NCBI RefSeq assembly: GCF_008831285.2
Contig: NC_045141.1
Location: 15,240,106 to 15,304,105, forward strand
Source of the DNA: Nymphaea colorata
Taxonomy: Eukaryota; Streptophyta; Magnoliopsida; Nymphaeales; Nymphaeaceae
Length of the DNA stretch: 64,000 nt
Direction of reading: 5' to 3'
Shown: piece after piece, positions 9,561-21,534 of the stretch
How positions within the stretch are numbered: position 1 is the first letter of the stretch
How the letters are laid out: every line of letters starts with the position of its first letter
The notes under the pieces: generated by a model
Seen by the model: the letters and a program-made list of their open reading frames with translations, nothing else
Told to the model about the DNA's origin: nothing
Databases searched by the model: none
Made by a program: the position numbers and the translations under genes

Positions 9561-11168
9561 CATGTTCTTTGTTAAATCGTTGAATTTTTGGATGAATTTT
9601 GTGCGTTGTTCCCTTTCCAATCTTCTTCTTTCTTTATTCGTTTGCAACAAAAAAAAATTCTGGAAAAGGGGCGACGGCCTCCATCGCGTGGGCGATGGAA
9701 GCCGTCTGGCTTCCGTTGGCATCCGGAGAAAGAAACAGAGGGAGGGGCGACAGCCGGCAAGGTCACTATCGCCGGAGGGGACGGTGTGACCTACCGGCTG
9801 TCGAGCCTCCGGTGTGGGCGACGGAAGCCACGAAAGAGGAAGAAGAACGAAAGGGGACGGGTGGGAAGGTGACGGCAGAGAGGGGCGGTGGGTTTCAGGC
9901 CATCCAGGCGGGCGACGGCCGGCCGTTGGGTGACGGCTGACCTCCCTGTCCTGGCGCGACCCTCCGGCAGACACCCACGTCGTTGGGTGGCCTGCCGGTG
10001 GTTTTCCCACTGTTTTTTTTTTTTTTGCTACCGCCCAACAATCTGAAAGGGCAGAATAAACAGGAGGGGAAACCGGCCAGAATCGGCCTGTTTCCGGCGG
10101 GCGTCGGCCGGCCATCGTGGCGGCCGACGTCCGGTGACGCTGGCGCACCCGCCGGCGGCCACTCACGGTGTTGGGTGGCCCACCGGTAGAGCTTCACCAC
10201 CCGCCTGCCGTTCGGTAGGCGAGCGGTGGAGGCGACGCCCGCGACCTCTCGCGCGGTCAAGCGGGCGGGTCGGCCCGGGTCGGGTCTTGACAGATCCGAT
10301 CCGGATCCATCAACTTTAAAAAAAAAAAAAAAAATCGTTTGCCGCCCCGCCCGCGCCTCTGTTTTAAAGTTTTTCGGACCGGGTCGGGGCCGACAGTACC
10401 CGACCCGTATCCATACGGTATGTTTTTAAGACAGAACCGGTTCATTCAGTTTTAGAAACGGTTCGTTTATTTTGGAACAGATGCGGACCCTTTTCAGATC
10501 GGTTCGTACAGTTTTTGAACTGATTTTAGCCAATTTTGACCGGTTCAGTGGGTTTCAGAACCGATACGGTCTATTTTTTTGACCGGTTCGTCCAATTTTT
10601 AGACCGGTCCAGCCCTATTTAGCGCCATGTGAGTGTTTTAGTTGTGGTTTAAGAACGATACAGGCCATTTTAAGGCCGATTCAGTGGTTCTTGACCCACT
10701 TAAGCGCATTTTTTGGTACCGGTTTATAAATTTTGGACACTTTTGAGCCCTTTTTTATTGGATCATTTTGGTTTTGGATTCAATATAGGGCAAATTTGTA
10801 TGTAAATTTTAATTCATGTATCATGTTTTGCATGTTATTAAAATTTTGTATGTGCTTTAGATAAATGTTTGGATTATGAATTTGATCTTTGGCCATGTCT
10901 ATTGTTCGAAATGAGTAAGTTTGTACTTTATGTCGCCAAAGTGGCCTCTCTTGTATGAATTTGCCTGTTTTTGAACATTGGATGATAGTATACTTGATCC
11001 ATGCGAGTAATGATCAACCCAAATGAGGATTGTTGTTTGGTCAGGTTTAAGTATACAGGGCAATGAATATGTGATAATTTTTTAGGTTTCCATGTGAATA
11101 GCGAGTCAATCCAAAGATAGGCTCGTTGTTTGATAGGATTAATTATCTATATTCATTGATGACAAAGA
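9561..11168 (+). other. Unusual GC-rich leader in place of gag
   Basis: Between the primer site and the first coding frame lie about 1.6 kb with no recognisable gag capsid (UBN2-type) protein. Positions 9660-10320 are very GC-rich with words such as GGCCGGCC and GGGTCGGCCCGGGTCGGGT. Positions 10440-10620 repeat an ACCGGTTC motif several times, and 10720-11160 is AT-rich. Open frames on both strands here are long only because of base composition. A replaced or captured segment is the simplest reading. Confidence 0.6.
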
Positions 11169-12278
11169 ATGCCACTTGCAGTTAATATTTCAATCCAAAG
11201 ATTGGATATTAACGTTGCACTGGTACCTTGTAATGGGTTTTGGGCCATTGTGTTTAAATTCATTTATATTTGTTATTTCATCTTTGTACATGTATTGATT
11301 GTGAGCATGCTTTGGTTTGTTCTTTGTACAGTGACTTCTGCTTCCATGATATTTGCAATTTTCAGTACTATTACTGAGATGAATGATTCGATTCTTATAA
11401 GTAAGAAAAGAAAGACTGTTATAGAAGTTGCCGTTGACCAATCATCCGTTAAGAAACAGACGAAGCATAAGGAAGGCCTTTTAGGCTGCTTCTTTTGTAA
11501 GGGTAAAGGTCATATAAAGAAGGATTGTACTAAGTTTCACGCATGGCGTGAAAAGAAGGGTACACTTCTCACTTTGGTTTGTTCTGAGGTTAATTTAACT
11601 TCAGTACCCGAAAACACTTGGTGGGTAGATTCAGGTGCTACTACTCACATAAGTGTCTCTATGCAAGGCTGCCTAAATTGTCGAACGCCAAATGATGCTG
11701 AAAGATTCATCTATGTGGGCGATGGCAAGAATGCAAAAGTTGAAGCCATAGGAGATTTTCGGTTATTGTTAAAGACTGGTTGTTATTTGAATTTGATAGA
11801 AACTTATGTGGTGCCGACTTTTAGACAGAATTTAGTTTCTATTTCCTCATTGGACAAATTTGGTTACTATTGTTCATTTGGAGGAAATAAATTCAAGTTG
11901 TTTTTGCACTCAAATTTGATTGTCACTGGTTCTTTATCTGGTAGCGATAACCTCTATTTGTTTGATACAGTTGCTTCATATCATGAGACCTTGCATGTTA
12001 CATCTAGTGGTACTAAAGGACAATTAGCCAATGAGAATTCTACTATGTTATGGCATAGGCGCTTAGGACATATCTCTGAAAAGAGAATAAAAAGGCTTAT
12101 GTCGAATGAAATTATTGGGTCCCTTGATTTTGCAGACTTTAATGTTTGCATTGAATGTATAAAGGGAAAACGAATAAACGTTAAGAAAACAGGTGCAAGT
12201 AGAGCTTCAGACGTCTTAGAACTGATTCATATGGATGTTTGTGGTCCATTCCCTACGGCTTGTTGGAATGGACAATAA
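11169..12278 (+). pseudogene. Copia gag C-terminus, protease and integrase start
   Basis: A 369-residue frame. The first 75 or so residues are hydrophobic and not gag-like. Then come KKRKTVIEVAV and a CCHC zinc knuckle CFFCKGKGHIKKDC (11487-11528), the aspartic protease motif WWVDSGATTHIS (11619-11654), the GAG-pre-integrase text LWHRRLGHISEKRIKRL with C..C (HHCC zinc finger), and the integrase start IHMDVCGPF. It ends at a TAA (12276-12278) just before [14 protein letters not shown], where an uninterrupted integrase would continue; CAA to TAA is a simple explanation. Confidence 0.93.
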
Positions 12279-13268
12279 TATTTTATCACGTTCATAGACG
12301 ATTATTCTCGTTATGGCTACCTGTATGTGATTCATGAGAAGTCTCAATCCTTAGACGTTTTCAAGTCATTTAAAGCCAAAGTTGAGAATCAATTAGGCAA
12401 AATGATTAAAGTCGTTAGATCTGACCGTGGTGGTGAATACTATGGTAGATTTGATGGATCAGATGAACAACGTCCAGGGCCTTTCGCTAAGTACCTAGAG
12501 GAATGCGGTATAGTCCATCAATACACCTTGTCGGGTTCCTCCAGAATGAATGGTGTAGCTGAGAGACGAAACAAGACTCTTATGGATATGGTAAGGAGTA
12601 TGATTAATCATTCTACCTTACCAGAGTCCCTTTGGGGAGAGGCATTAAAGACTGCAACTTATATTCTAAATAGAGTGCCATCAAAAGCAGTACCGAAAAC
12701 CCCATATAAATTGTGGACATGCAAAACGCCTAGTATGAGGCATTTTCATATTTGAGGATGTCCAGCTGAAGCAAGGCCATATAGGCCAAGCGAAAGAAAA
12801 CTGGACTCTAAGACGGTTAGCTGTTACTTTGTTGGGTATTCTGAAAGGTCAAGGGATTATAAGTTTTGTAATCCATCCAGTAAGTCTTTCTTTGAAACGG
12901 AAAATGCCCATTTCTTTGAGGATATTGAATTTGGAGGAGGTGATCAGGTTAGAAACATTGCCTTTGAAGAGGGACCTGAGTCCACTCATACAAGTGTTGT
13001 AAGCAATAGTCAGATATTCATTCCTGTCATTGTTTCATCAACATATTCAGAAGAAGACAATGATGTCGATCTCCCTACTGAATAACAAACTCAACAACCT
13101 CAAGAAAATCAAGTAGAAGTGCCACTGAGGAGATCCATTAGAGAGAGGAGAAATACAATTTCAAATGATTTTGTCTATCTCCAAGAACATGATGTTGATA
13201 TGGGCTTAATGGAAGATGATCCGATTAACTTCCAGCAAGTAATAAAGAGTTCCAAATCTCATAAGTGA
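12279..13268 (+). pseudogene. Copia integrase core and linker
   Basis: Continues in the same frame as the segment before the stop. Visible: [14 protein letters not shown] (first catalytic Asp), [12 protein letters not shown] (second Asp), [16 protein letters not shown] (Glu region), then [21 protein letters not shown] at 12753-12755 falls where a Trp belongs, before GCPAEARPY. A TAA at 13083 and a TGA at 13266 (SHK*IDVM, normally Trp) break the linker to the reverse transcriptase. Confidence 0.92.
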
Positions 13269-14029
13269 ATAGATGTCATGAGTGAGGAAATAAAGTCCAT
13301 GATAGACAATAACGTATGGGATGTTGTTCCCTTGCCTAAAAGTGTGAAACCAATTGGTTGTAAATGGATATTTAAAACCAAGAGGGATTCATTAGGAAAC
13401 ATCAAAAGGTATAAGCACGTCTTGTTGCAAAAGGCTTTACTCAAAAGGAAGACATTGATTATACAGATACTTTCTCTCCAGTTTCGTCGAAAGACTCTTT
13501 CAAGACCATAACGGCACTTGTGGCTCATTTCGACTTAGAGCTGCATCAGATGGATATTAAGACAGCGTTTCTAAATGGAGACATTGATGAAACGATATAT
13601 ATGGTGCAACTAGAAAACTTTACTTCAGGAAATACAAAGAAAATGGTTCGCAAAATTAAGAAATCCATCTATGGGCTAAAGCAAGCTTCTCGTCAGTGGT
13701 ATTACAAATTTCATCAAGGTATAGTTTCATTTGGCTTTGAGACCAATATGGTTGATGAATGTGTATACCATAAGTTCAGTATGGGTAAATTTATTTTTCT
13801 GGTTCTATATGTCAATGATATATTGCTGGCAAGTAATGATGTGGGTACATTACATGAAACTAAGAAATTTTTGTCATCAAAGTTTGACATGAAGGATCTT
13901 GGTTGTGCATCTTTTGTATTAAGAATCCAAATATTTCGAGATCCTTTTTGGGGTATTCTTGAATTATCACAAAAGACCAACATTGATAAGGTACTTCAGC
14001 GATATGGCATGAAGGATTGTAAACCATGA
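13269..14029 (+). pseudogene. Copia reverse transcriptase, mutated active site
   Basis: Starts IDVMSEEIKSMIDNNVWDVV and IGCKWIFKTKRDSLGNIKRY. A frameshift between about 13415 and 13520 moves to the frame reading QMDIKTAFLNGDIDETIYM (first active Asp kept) and KKSIYGLKQASRQWYYKF. The catalytic YVDD motif is YVND (13808-13819), a GAT-to-AAT change expected to destroy activity. A TGA at 14027 interrupts before DTTVAKRNKFSL. Confidence 0.93.
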
Positions 14030-14800
14030 GATACTACAGTTGCTAAAAGAAACAAGTTTAGTCTCAAGCAGTGCCCTAAAAGTGAAATCGAATCTAAAAA
14101 AATGGAAAGGATTCCCTATTCGTCTGTTGTGGGAAGCCTTATGTATGCTCAGGTTTGTACTCGTCCGGATATTGCATTTATCGTGGGAATGTTGGGCAGA
14201 TACTTAAGTAATCCATGTATGGATCATTGGAAAGCAGCCAAAAGAGTATTGAGGTACTTACAAAGAACAAAAGATTTTATGCTCACATACAAGAAGTCAA
14301 ACCAGTTGGAAATCATTGGGTATTCAGATTCTGACTTTGCTGGGTGCCAAGATAGTCACAAGTCTACTTCAGGCTATGTATTTCTGTTGGCTGGAGGAGC
14401 TATATCCTAAAAAAGTGTCAAACAGACACTTGTAGCTACTTCAACTATGGCAGCAGAATTCATAGCATGTTACGAGGCATCCAATCATGCATTGTAGATG
14501 CGGAATTTTGTCACGGGGCTGCGCATTATGAATGGTGTAGAAAGACCACTAAGGTTATTGTGTGACAATAATTCAGCAGTCATGTACTCTAATAACAGCC
14601 GCAGTTTGTCAAAGTCAAAGCACATCGACATAAAGTTTTTGGCTATTAAAGAGATGATACAGAATGGTCAGGTGTCTTTAGAGCATATCGGGACAAACTC
14701 TATGATTGCGGATCCGCTTACTAAGGGTTTAACACCTAAAGTCTTTCACGAACATGTTGTTCATATGAGGGTGTTATCCTTGGATGATGTGCTGGTTTAG
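14030..14800 (+). pseudogene. Copia RNase H region
   Basis: Reads YSSVVGSLMYAQVCTRPDIA, GYSDSDFAGCQDSHKSTSGY (first catalytic Asp), STMAAEFIACYEA (Glu) and LLCDNNSAVMYSNN (Asp), then SKHIDIKFLAIKEMI and a normal C-terminus ending DDVLV. TAA at 14408 and TAG at 14495 sit where Trp codons (TGG) are expected. The frame is otherwise open. Confidence 0.92.
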
Positions 14801-15190
14801 TGGGAGTTTGTATTTTGTTTGCTCTTATGTATGGACACATATTCAGTTTTCTGTAGAATAAAGTCTGAAGTTCTTTGGTTCCATTCTGTGTTTATGTGTT
14901 TGTGTTTTGATCTCCATAAGGTTTTAAAGTTGGACCAGTTGAGAATAGACATGTTGTAATCACATTACATGTAATTCTCATTCTATACATCCATATCAGA
15001 TCTATGTCATTGATTGTGTTAACATTTGTGATCATTGAAAGTTTAGCTAATTTTGATATAGCGAAAGCCGCTTTGGTTCTGTGTTGATATGATCATGGAC
15101 GAGATTGGTGAAATGACGTTTAATAAGATAACAATTATGAGCTCTTGAGGTTTTGTGTAATGTCTGAATATATAAAGACATATTTGGCCC
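14801..15190 (+). other. Copia 3' untranslated region
   Basis: Non-coding segment between the end of RNase H and the polypurine tract, AT-rich, without any gene. Its length is ordinary for a copia element. Confidence 0.7.
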
Positions 15191-15201
15191 AAGTGAGAGA
15201 T
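15191..15201 (+). other. Polypurine tract
   Basis: AAGTGAGAGAT lies immediately before the 3' LTR. Plant copia elements commonly have AAGTGGGAGAT here; the G-to-A difference fits the general decay of this copy. It primes plus-strand DNA synthesis. Confidence 0.8.
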
Positions 15202-15677
15202 TGTAAGATCATTTGGTGGGTCGGCATATGTCTAGGAGGAATTTCAGATATTATGGCTGTCTTAACGTGAATATCCACTTAAGTGATTGCATTTTGGGAT
15301 ATTACGTCATTTTAGATGGTATGGGGTAATTTTAAAATGTATAGATAACGGTATGGAATTACGGACTCTTTGATGGGTGGAATCCATAATTGTCCTTATT
15401 ATAAAATGGTAGTGGTCCTTGGGGTCGTGCGATGGTTGCCTGAAACATTGGTTTCTAGGGTTTTCCTCTTCCCCATCTGAGAGAGACCTCAAGCGCGCCG
15501 CACGTACCCTGGAAGACCCTGCTGCGATCTTCCCGTATGCCAGATCAGATGGATTCAGGTACGCTTCCGCTTTAAGTTTAAAGGTTTTGTTTAATTCAAT
15601 GATTTAGCATGAGTATGATCCTGTTTAGGGTATATACGTTTGGTTTTGTATATGCGTTATGGGGAGAAATCCCAACA
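15202..15677 (+). repeat. 3' LTR of copia element
   Basis: 476 bp, the same length as the 5' LTR, starting TGTAAGATCATTTGGTGGGT and ending GGAGAAATCCCAACA. It is followed by the target duplication AGATG at 15678-15682. Most of the roughly 20 differences from the 5' LTR are C/T or G/A changes. Confidence 0.97.
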
Positions 15678-15682
15678 AGATG

Positions 15683-16171
15683 GACTCCATCCCACCATTG
15701 TTTCCAGCAACCTTTCCTCTTTCCAGCGGTGCTGCTTTCTTCCATCGTGACTTTAGCGCTGGCAGCGGCATGCTTCTTGGTTTCTTTACTCATCCTCAGC
15801 GGTCTCGTGTAGGGCTCAAGTGCTGCGTGGGTCTCATTGGCCTCTGCATCCGCCTTTTGGAGTGTGGTGAGACTAGTGTTGCAGGTAAGTAGTGCACTTT
15901 CTCCTGTTGGGCAGTCCGATGTTTTCATTGCGGATACATTTTCTCGTGGCTTAATTGTACTGTCTCCTGTGGGGGCAGTCTAACTAAGTTTAGCCTCGCT
16001 TTTTGGCAATGTCGGTTTCTTATTGCTTGTTTAACTTGTTAGTCATTTCTAAGAATGTCTGGGAGAACTATCAACGCTCAATAGATGTCGTTTTCAGAAT
16101 TTATCATCATGCTTCTATGTAGAAGCAAACCAAAATCACGTCAGGAAGTTGAAGATTTCAACTTTGGAAAT

Positions 16172-16217
<46 letters not shown>

Positions 16218-16570
16218 TGGGAGAGACGTGTTCACCATGATTGAAAACTTCTACATCAATTTTTTTTTCTGTCATTGTGTCTGTTTTGGAACATAAAGTT
16301 TGATATGTTTCAGTAATGTTTTTTTAATTATGATCATCTACCATCTAAATTGTGGTTTCAGAAATAATATCAAATTTGATGTAAACAAGTTATCAACTAG
16401 AATACTAATTGTTAATGATCACCAATTTTATAAAATTCCACTGACAAAAAAAAAGTCAAATAAGAAGGAATGGAGAACAAAACTGGAGCAGCTAGGTGAA
16501 CATCTTTTTTCAACAATTTTCAGCAATTAGTGGAGTCTGATAAGGCAATAGCTTCTCTGAATATCCTGTT
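15683..16570 (+). repeat. Left arm of palindrome 2, inner part
   Basis: Reverse complement of 16586-17435. It begins GACTCCATCCCACCATTG, which continues directly from 9069 once the copia element is removed. A frame in it reads QQPFLFPAVLLSSIVTLALA, a membrane-like stretch also present in the other arm, ending at GTTGCAG/GTAAGT (a splice donor near 15884). An AT/AC microsatellite fills 16170-16216. Confidence 0.9.
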
Positions 16571-16585
16571 TAGAAAAAGCGGAAC

Positions 16586-17625
16586 AACAGGATATTCAGA
16601 GAAGCTATTGCCTTATCAGACTCCACTAATTGCTGAAAATTGTGGAAAAATTCACCGCTCCAGTTTTGTTCTCCATTACTTCTTATTTAACTTTTTTTTG
16701 GTCGGTGGAATTTTATAAAATTGGTGATCATTAACAATTAGTATTCTGGTTGATAAGTTGTTTACATCAAATTTGATATTGTTTCTAAAACCCCGATTTA
16801 GATGGTAGATGATCATAATAAAAAAAACAATGCTGAAATATATCAAACTTTATGTTCCAAAACAGACACAATGACAAAAAAAAAGAATTGATGTAGAAGT
16901 TTTCAATCATGCTGAAAACATCTCTCTCATGTGTGTGTGTGTATTACAGATTTCCAAAGTTGAAATTTTCAACTTTGTGACGTGATTTTGGTTTGCTTCT
17001 ACATAGAAGCATGATGATAAATTCTGAAAACGACATCTATTGAGCCCTGATAGTTCTCCCGGACATTCTTAGAAGTGACTAACAAGTTAAACAAGCAATA
17101 AGAAACCGACATTGCCAAAAAGCGAGGCTGAACTTAATTGTACTGCCCCACAGGAGACAGTACAGTTAAGCCAAGAGAAAATGTATCCACGACTAAAACA
17201 TCAGACTGCCCCACAGGAGAAAGCACACTATTTACCTGCAACACTAGTTTCACCATACTCCAAAAGGCAGATGCAGAGGCCAAGGAGACCCACGCAGAAC
17301 CTGAGCCCTGAACGAGACCGCTGAGGATGAGTAAAAGAATCAAGAAGCATGCTGCCGCCAGCACTAAAGTCATGACTGCAGGAAGCAGTACCACTGGAAA
17401 GAGGAAAGGTTGCTGGAAACAATGGTGGGATGAAGTCCATCTGTGCTCAATTGGCATATTTTGGATGAAAATCTCCCTTCTACTGGAATCTTGAGAATGG
17501 CAAGCAGGAACAGCCTGCCACCGCAAGACATAATGGCAGGTAACAAATAGGCATGACAGCTTTCCCTGCCCATAGCAAAAGCAGCACGATCGCTGCCCAA
17601 AGTTCATCATAGAACAAAGAAGGCA
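16586..17625 (-). repeat. Right arm of palindrome 2 (uninterrupted)
   Basis: Mirrors 15683-16570 plus 8919-9069 across a 15-base loop at 16571-16585. On the minus strand it carries a 171-residue open frame from 17649 to 17134 with hydrophobic runs (LVLAAACFLILLLILSGLVQ), which looks like part of a membrane protein. I do not recognise the family, and the equivalent frame is broken in the other copies. A GTAAAT donor-like site follows LVLQ. Confidence 0.9.
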
Positions 17626-17639
17626 CATTTTCAGAACAA

Positions 17640-18850
17640 ACCTTGACATCTTATTTATATGCCTAAGGGTCTTTACTTCACCAACTCAGAACGGTCCAAG
17701 CAAGGAAGCTTTTAATATTTTGCATCTTATCTTGGACAATAAATATCGCGACAATTTAAGTGTATATTATAGGCAATCTTAATTTTGTTTTCAAGATATT
17801 TTAATTAATGAAATGGATTCATTTCCATTTTCACAATAGATGTTTCCCACATTTGGACAATGCAGAAAGGAAAGTTGAATACATGGCCTCATCAAAGTGG
17901 TAGAGAAAAAGAGAGGCCAAGGCAACATTTTCTTTATATGGTAGCAACTTCCATTTTACAGGAATAGTAAGATATGATATCATGATGCATACACATGAGT
18001 GAAAGGATGTTTTTAGTACTCAAGGTGCCTCTTATAGCATAAACTAGCAGTCTTCTTTAGTTTACCTCCACTTGTAAATGAGCATATTGTGAACGCATAA
18101 TGCAATATTAAATTATAGAATAGTGTAAAGTGTTCCATGTCATTCAATAGTTTATACTAGGATGGGTAAAATGTAAATAAAAATAGGATCACAGAAAAGC
18201 TTTTTCCTTCACCTACAAGATATGAAACATCTTTTTTGTCTTATATTGGAATCAAAATATGTCTACAAGCTACAATTTCTAATTATAGGCAATTTTGGTT
18301 TTCTCTTTTATAAGATTTGAGTTAATTAAATGAAATGTATATACAAAAATATGTCCTGCCTTAACTCCATACCTACAATTTTTAAAATGGTCGTATCCAT
18401 ACCCATTCCTTCGTAACCGTACCCACGTGGCTTAAAGCAGCAGCTGAAGTTTTAGCGGAGAGCTGTTGTATGATATGGTGCCACGACTATTACTTAAGCA
18501 TGAATTATGAAAATGTGAGTTTCTTGATTGCAGGCCTTTTGTCTAGACAGCAATAGCTCTAACCAATTGATGTTAATTCATATCTAAACTGAGTATGGAA
18601 ATGTGATTTCACCTTTTGACAATGTTGGAAATGATTATTTAAACTGGGCTGCTATTAATTTCTATGAATGTTTTTGTTCCATGGATCATGTATCAAGAAT
18701 CAGATGCACCATCCCGACCAATGGTGATTTTTCTCTATTTTTTAATGTTTTTGTTTATCTGTTGCCTTTTATTGGCACTTGAATTAATTCCAAACATTGA
18801 ATTAATCAGCAATTTGAACCAGATTGGCACATGCAATGGATTCTAGTGCG
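17640..18850 (+). repeat. Dispersed repeat block, copy 2
   Basis: Direct copy of 3786-4980, including the run from CTCAGAACGGTCCAAGCAAG and the segment GAATCAGATGCACCATCCC. It lacks the GATTCGGAT-rich end seen in copy 1. It keeps the same neighbour as copy 1 (the palindrome-derived segment on its left), so the two were duplicated as one larger unit. Confidence 0.75.
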
Positions 18851-20224
18851 ACCAGTTTGAGCCCAGTGAGAATGACTTTATAAAGTACTGTGGTGGTTAT
18901 CCGTACCGTGCCGATGGCAACAAGCATTGTGGTTACTCGGTAGTGGAACTATTTCTAGTTTTAACAGAAACAATACCTGGCTTGCCTGTTTTTATGGTTC
19001 CTGTTATAGTTCTAGAAACAAAAATATGTCCAAGGTTAGAAGAGCCTAGAAACCGTATGAGCACTTTACCATTTCACATGCAACCATGATGGGAATTTGC
19101 ATGGAGGTGAATATCAGAATCCAGTAGAATTTACATGTATGAGAATATTGATTAACCTTGGACAACAAGTCCCTTATTTTTTAGTTCATCATTGGTCATT
19201 TGAAATATATGATATAGGTATCTTTAACTCCTAGGTGACTAGAGGTCAAATAAACACTTATATTTAAACCTAATGATGCATAAATCAGTAAATTGAATTT
19301 TTGTTGTTGCATTTATGTTTTAACTTTTAACCACTTACCCAATGTTACAAGTGCATTTCACACTATGTAATTGTAGGTAGGTCATTCTTAGAAGCTTATG
19401 ATGTGCAATGAAGGACCTTACAGAATATTTAGTTCTAGGGAGCATTTGGCCAATTTAAAGACAATTAAAAATTTCATTAATTTTTAATGTTACAAGATGA
19501 TGTCCTGGCCTATTTACTATAATACCTCCAATCTTGAAAATATTGTCAAAAGAAATTACGTAAAAGTGCCCAAATTCTGAGAAAATAACAAAGGACCACT
19601 CAATTTTAGAAGTTAACAAAAAGGCACTCAACTTTTGAGAAAAAAAAATCTCAAAGAGGCAGCTATTGGCAAAAAAAGTTTATAAAATGACAAAATACCC
19701 CTTGTAAAATGCTACTCTTTTTTTGGCAGACCACTCATATTTTTTACTTATTATTTTATATGAAAAAATTAATGGTTTCTATCAATTGCAAGCTATTTGA
19801 CAATTTCTCTCAAAAGTTGAGTGGATATTTCTTGACTTCTAAAGGTTAAGTTGTTACGCACCTTTTTGTAGCTTTTTAAGTTGTCAAAATTCAGAACTTT
19901 TGAGTTTCCTACTACACCCTGAACTAATGTGAAAATTTACATGGTACGCCAACAAAGCAGGTATCTCAAGAATAACGAACCTCAGAATCTTTGACATATA
20001 CAATATTGACAAGGTTGAAGTTTAATTACTTTTTCGGTGGTAGATTTATTTGAGCTGTACTTACATATGCATTTGTTTTGCATAATTATTCATTGGCAAC
20101 AACATTAATTAGGGAAGCCCATACTACATCTCTTTTGTTATACCTGTCATGATTATTTCTGAAAATTAGTGCAGAATCTGTGGTTCTATGATGAACTACT
20201 GCTTGATATGTTCTGGATGTTCAG
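18851..20224. other. AT-rich gene-free stretch
   Basis: No coding region is seen. Positions from about 19880 to 20224 match 26620-26950 upstream of the second callose synthase copy, so this is the left edge of the large direct duplication. Short A-rich direct repeats occur at 19590-19680. Confidence 0.5.
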
Positions 20225-21534
20225 GGTTCGCTTCCATTATGGATATCCAGTTATTTTCGGCAGGATCTTCCACATCACCAGAGGTGGTATTTGCTTTTGC
20301 TTCTCGAGGAATCAACCTAAGTGAAGACATTTTTGCTGGCAATAATCTTATTCTTATTGAGGCATGACTGATACGTTTCATTTTGTAGTCTAAATTGGTG
20401 TTAATGAAATCATTCCAGGATTCAACTCAACGCTGAGGCGTGGAAATGTCACCCACCATGAGTACATTCAAGTTGGAAAGGGTCCTGATGTTGGACTTAA
20501 CCAAATATCTCTTTTTGAAGCAAAAGTAGCTTGCGGCAATGGGGAGCAGATACTGGGTCGAGACATCTATCGTTTGGGACATCGTTTTGACATGTTTCAC
20601 ATTTTTTCATGTTATTTTACAACAGTTGAATTTTAGGTCAGTTCAATAGTAATTCGCATTATATTTTGTCAGGATAAGCTCAACTCTTGTGCATCACAAT
20701 TTTCTGATAATATTTTCCTGGGTGTTGCTATATCTCAATTTTGATGATACACAGATGGTCGTCACTATTCTTTATATATTCTTGCATGGAAGACTCTATT
20801 TATCACTAAGTGGATTGGAGAATTTACTAGTAAAGTATGCACATGATAGGGTTGTTGATCCTCTTAAGGCAACATTGGCATCTCAGTCACTTGTTCAGAT
20901 AGGATTATTGATGGCGTTGCCTATGGTAATGGAGATTGGATTAGAGAGAGGTTTCAGAACAGCTCTAAGTGATATTATCATCATGCAACTTCAGCTGTGT
21001 TCAGTTTTCTTTACTTTCTCTCTCAGCACAAAGACACATTACTTTGGTTGCACTGTCTTGCATGGTGGTGCTAAATACAGGGCCACTGGTCGTGGTTTTG
21101 TTGTACGGCATGAGAAGTTTGCAGAAAATTACAGGTTTTACTCAAGGAGCCATTTTGTGAAAGGGTTGGAACTGATGATACTTCTTCTGGTATATGGGTC
21201 ATATGGTTCTACATCATCTGATCCAAATGCATACGTGTTGCTTTCATTCTCAATGTGGTTCCTTGTTGTGTCTTGGATGTTTTCTCCCTTCCTCTTTAAT
21301 CCATCTGGATTTGAATCGCAAAAGAATTGGACAAAGTGGATAAGCAGTAGGGGAGGAATAGAAGTACCTGGAGACAAGAGTTGGGAGTCGTGGTGGGAAG
21401 AAGAGCAGGAGCATTTGTAATACACTGGACTGTCTGGACGTTCCTGTGAAATTGTTCTCTCCTTTCGCTTCTTCATTTACCAATACGGAATTGTTTACCA
21501 CTTGCAAATAGCAAACAAGAATACAAGCATCATG
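20225..21534 (+). pseudogene. Callose synthase copy A, C-terminal catalytic exons
   Basis: Exon from 20225 reads VRFHYGYPVIFGRIFHITRG (family: RFHYGHPD.FDR.FH.TRGG) then shifts frame before SRGINLSEDIFAG. Exon 20419-20648 reads FNSTLRRGNVTHHEYIQVGK and VGLNQISLFEAKVACGNGEQ, with a TAG at 20634. Exon 20755-21534 reads YIFLHGRLYLSLSGLE, LASQSLVQIGLLMALPMVME, GGAKYRATGRGFVVRHEKFA and WWEEEQEHL, then TAA (21418-21420) where copy B has AAA, then continues in frame to a GTAAGT donor. Eighteen bases are missing at QKNW (copy B: QKIVDDWDDW). Clearly a DNA-level, intron-bearing pseudogene. Confidence 0.95.

Larger units (their letters stand above)
9070..15677 (+). mobile_element. Ty1/copia LTR retrotransposon, complete but dead
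   Basis: A 6608-bp element with two 476-bp LTRs starting TG and ending CA, a tRNA-Met primer site, a polypurine tract and the order protease, integrase, reverse transcriptase, RNase H, which defines the copia superfamily. It is flanked by the 5-bp duplication AGATG (9065-9069 and 15678-15682). The pol frame has seven stops and one frameshift, and no recognisable N-terminal gag. By eye the LTRs differ at about 20 positions (about 4 percent), so insertion is old but younger than the palindrome it splits. The paralogous uninterrupted site lies near 17440. Confidence 0.97.

Noticed and set aside
9525-10166. A 213-residue Arg/Pro-rich open frame on the minus strand inside the copia element
   Set aside because: It exists because the region is GC-rich and low in stop codons; overlapping frames are open on the other strand too, and no protein motif is visible.
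20755-21420. An intact membrane protein gene of 220 residues or more
   Set aside because: It is one exon of callose synthase with upstream and downstream lesions; the apparent start Met is internal to the exon or in the intron.
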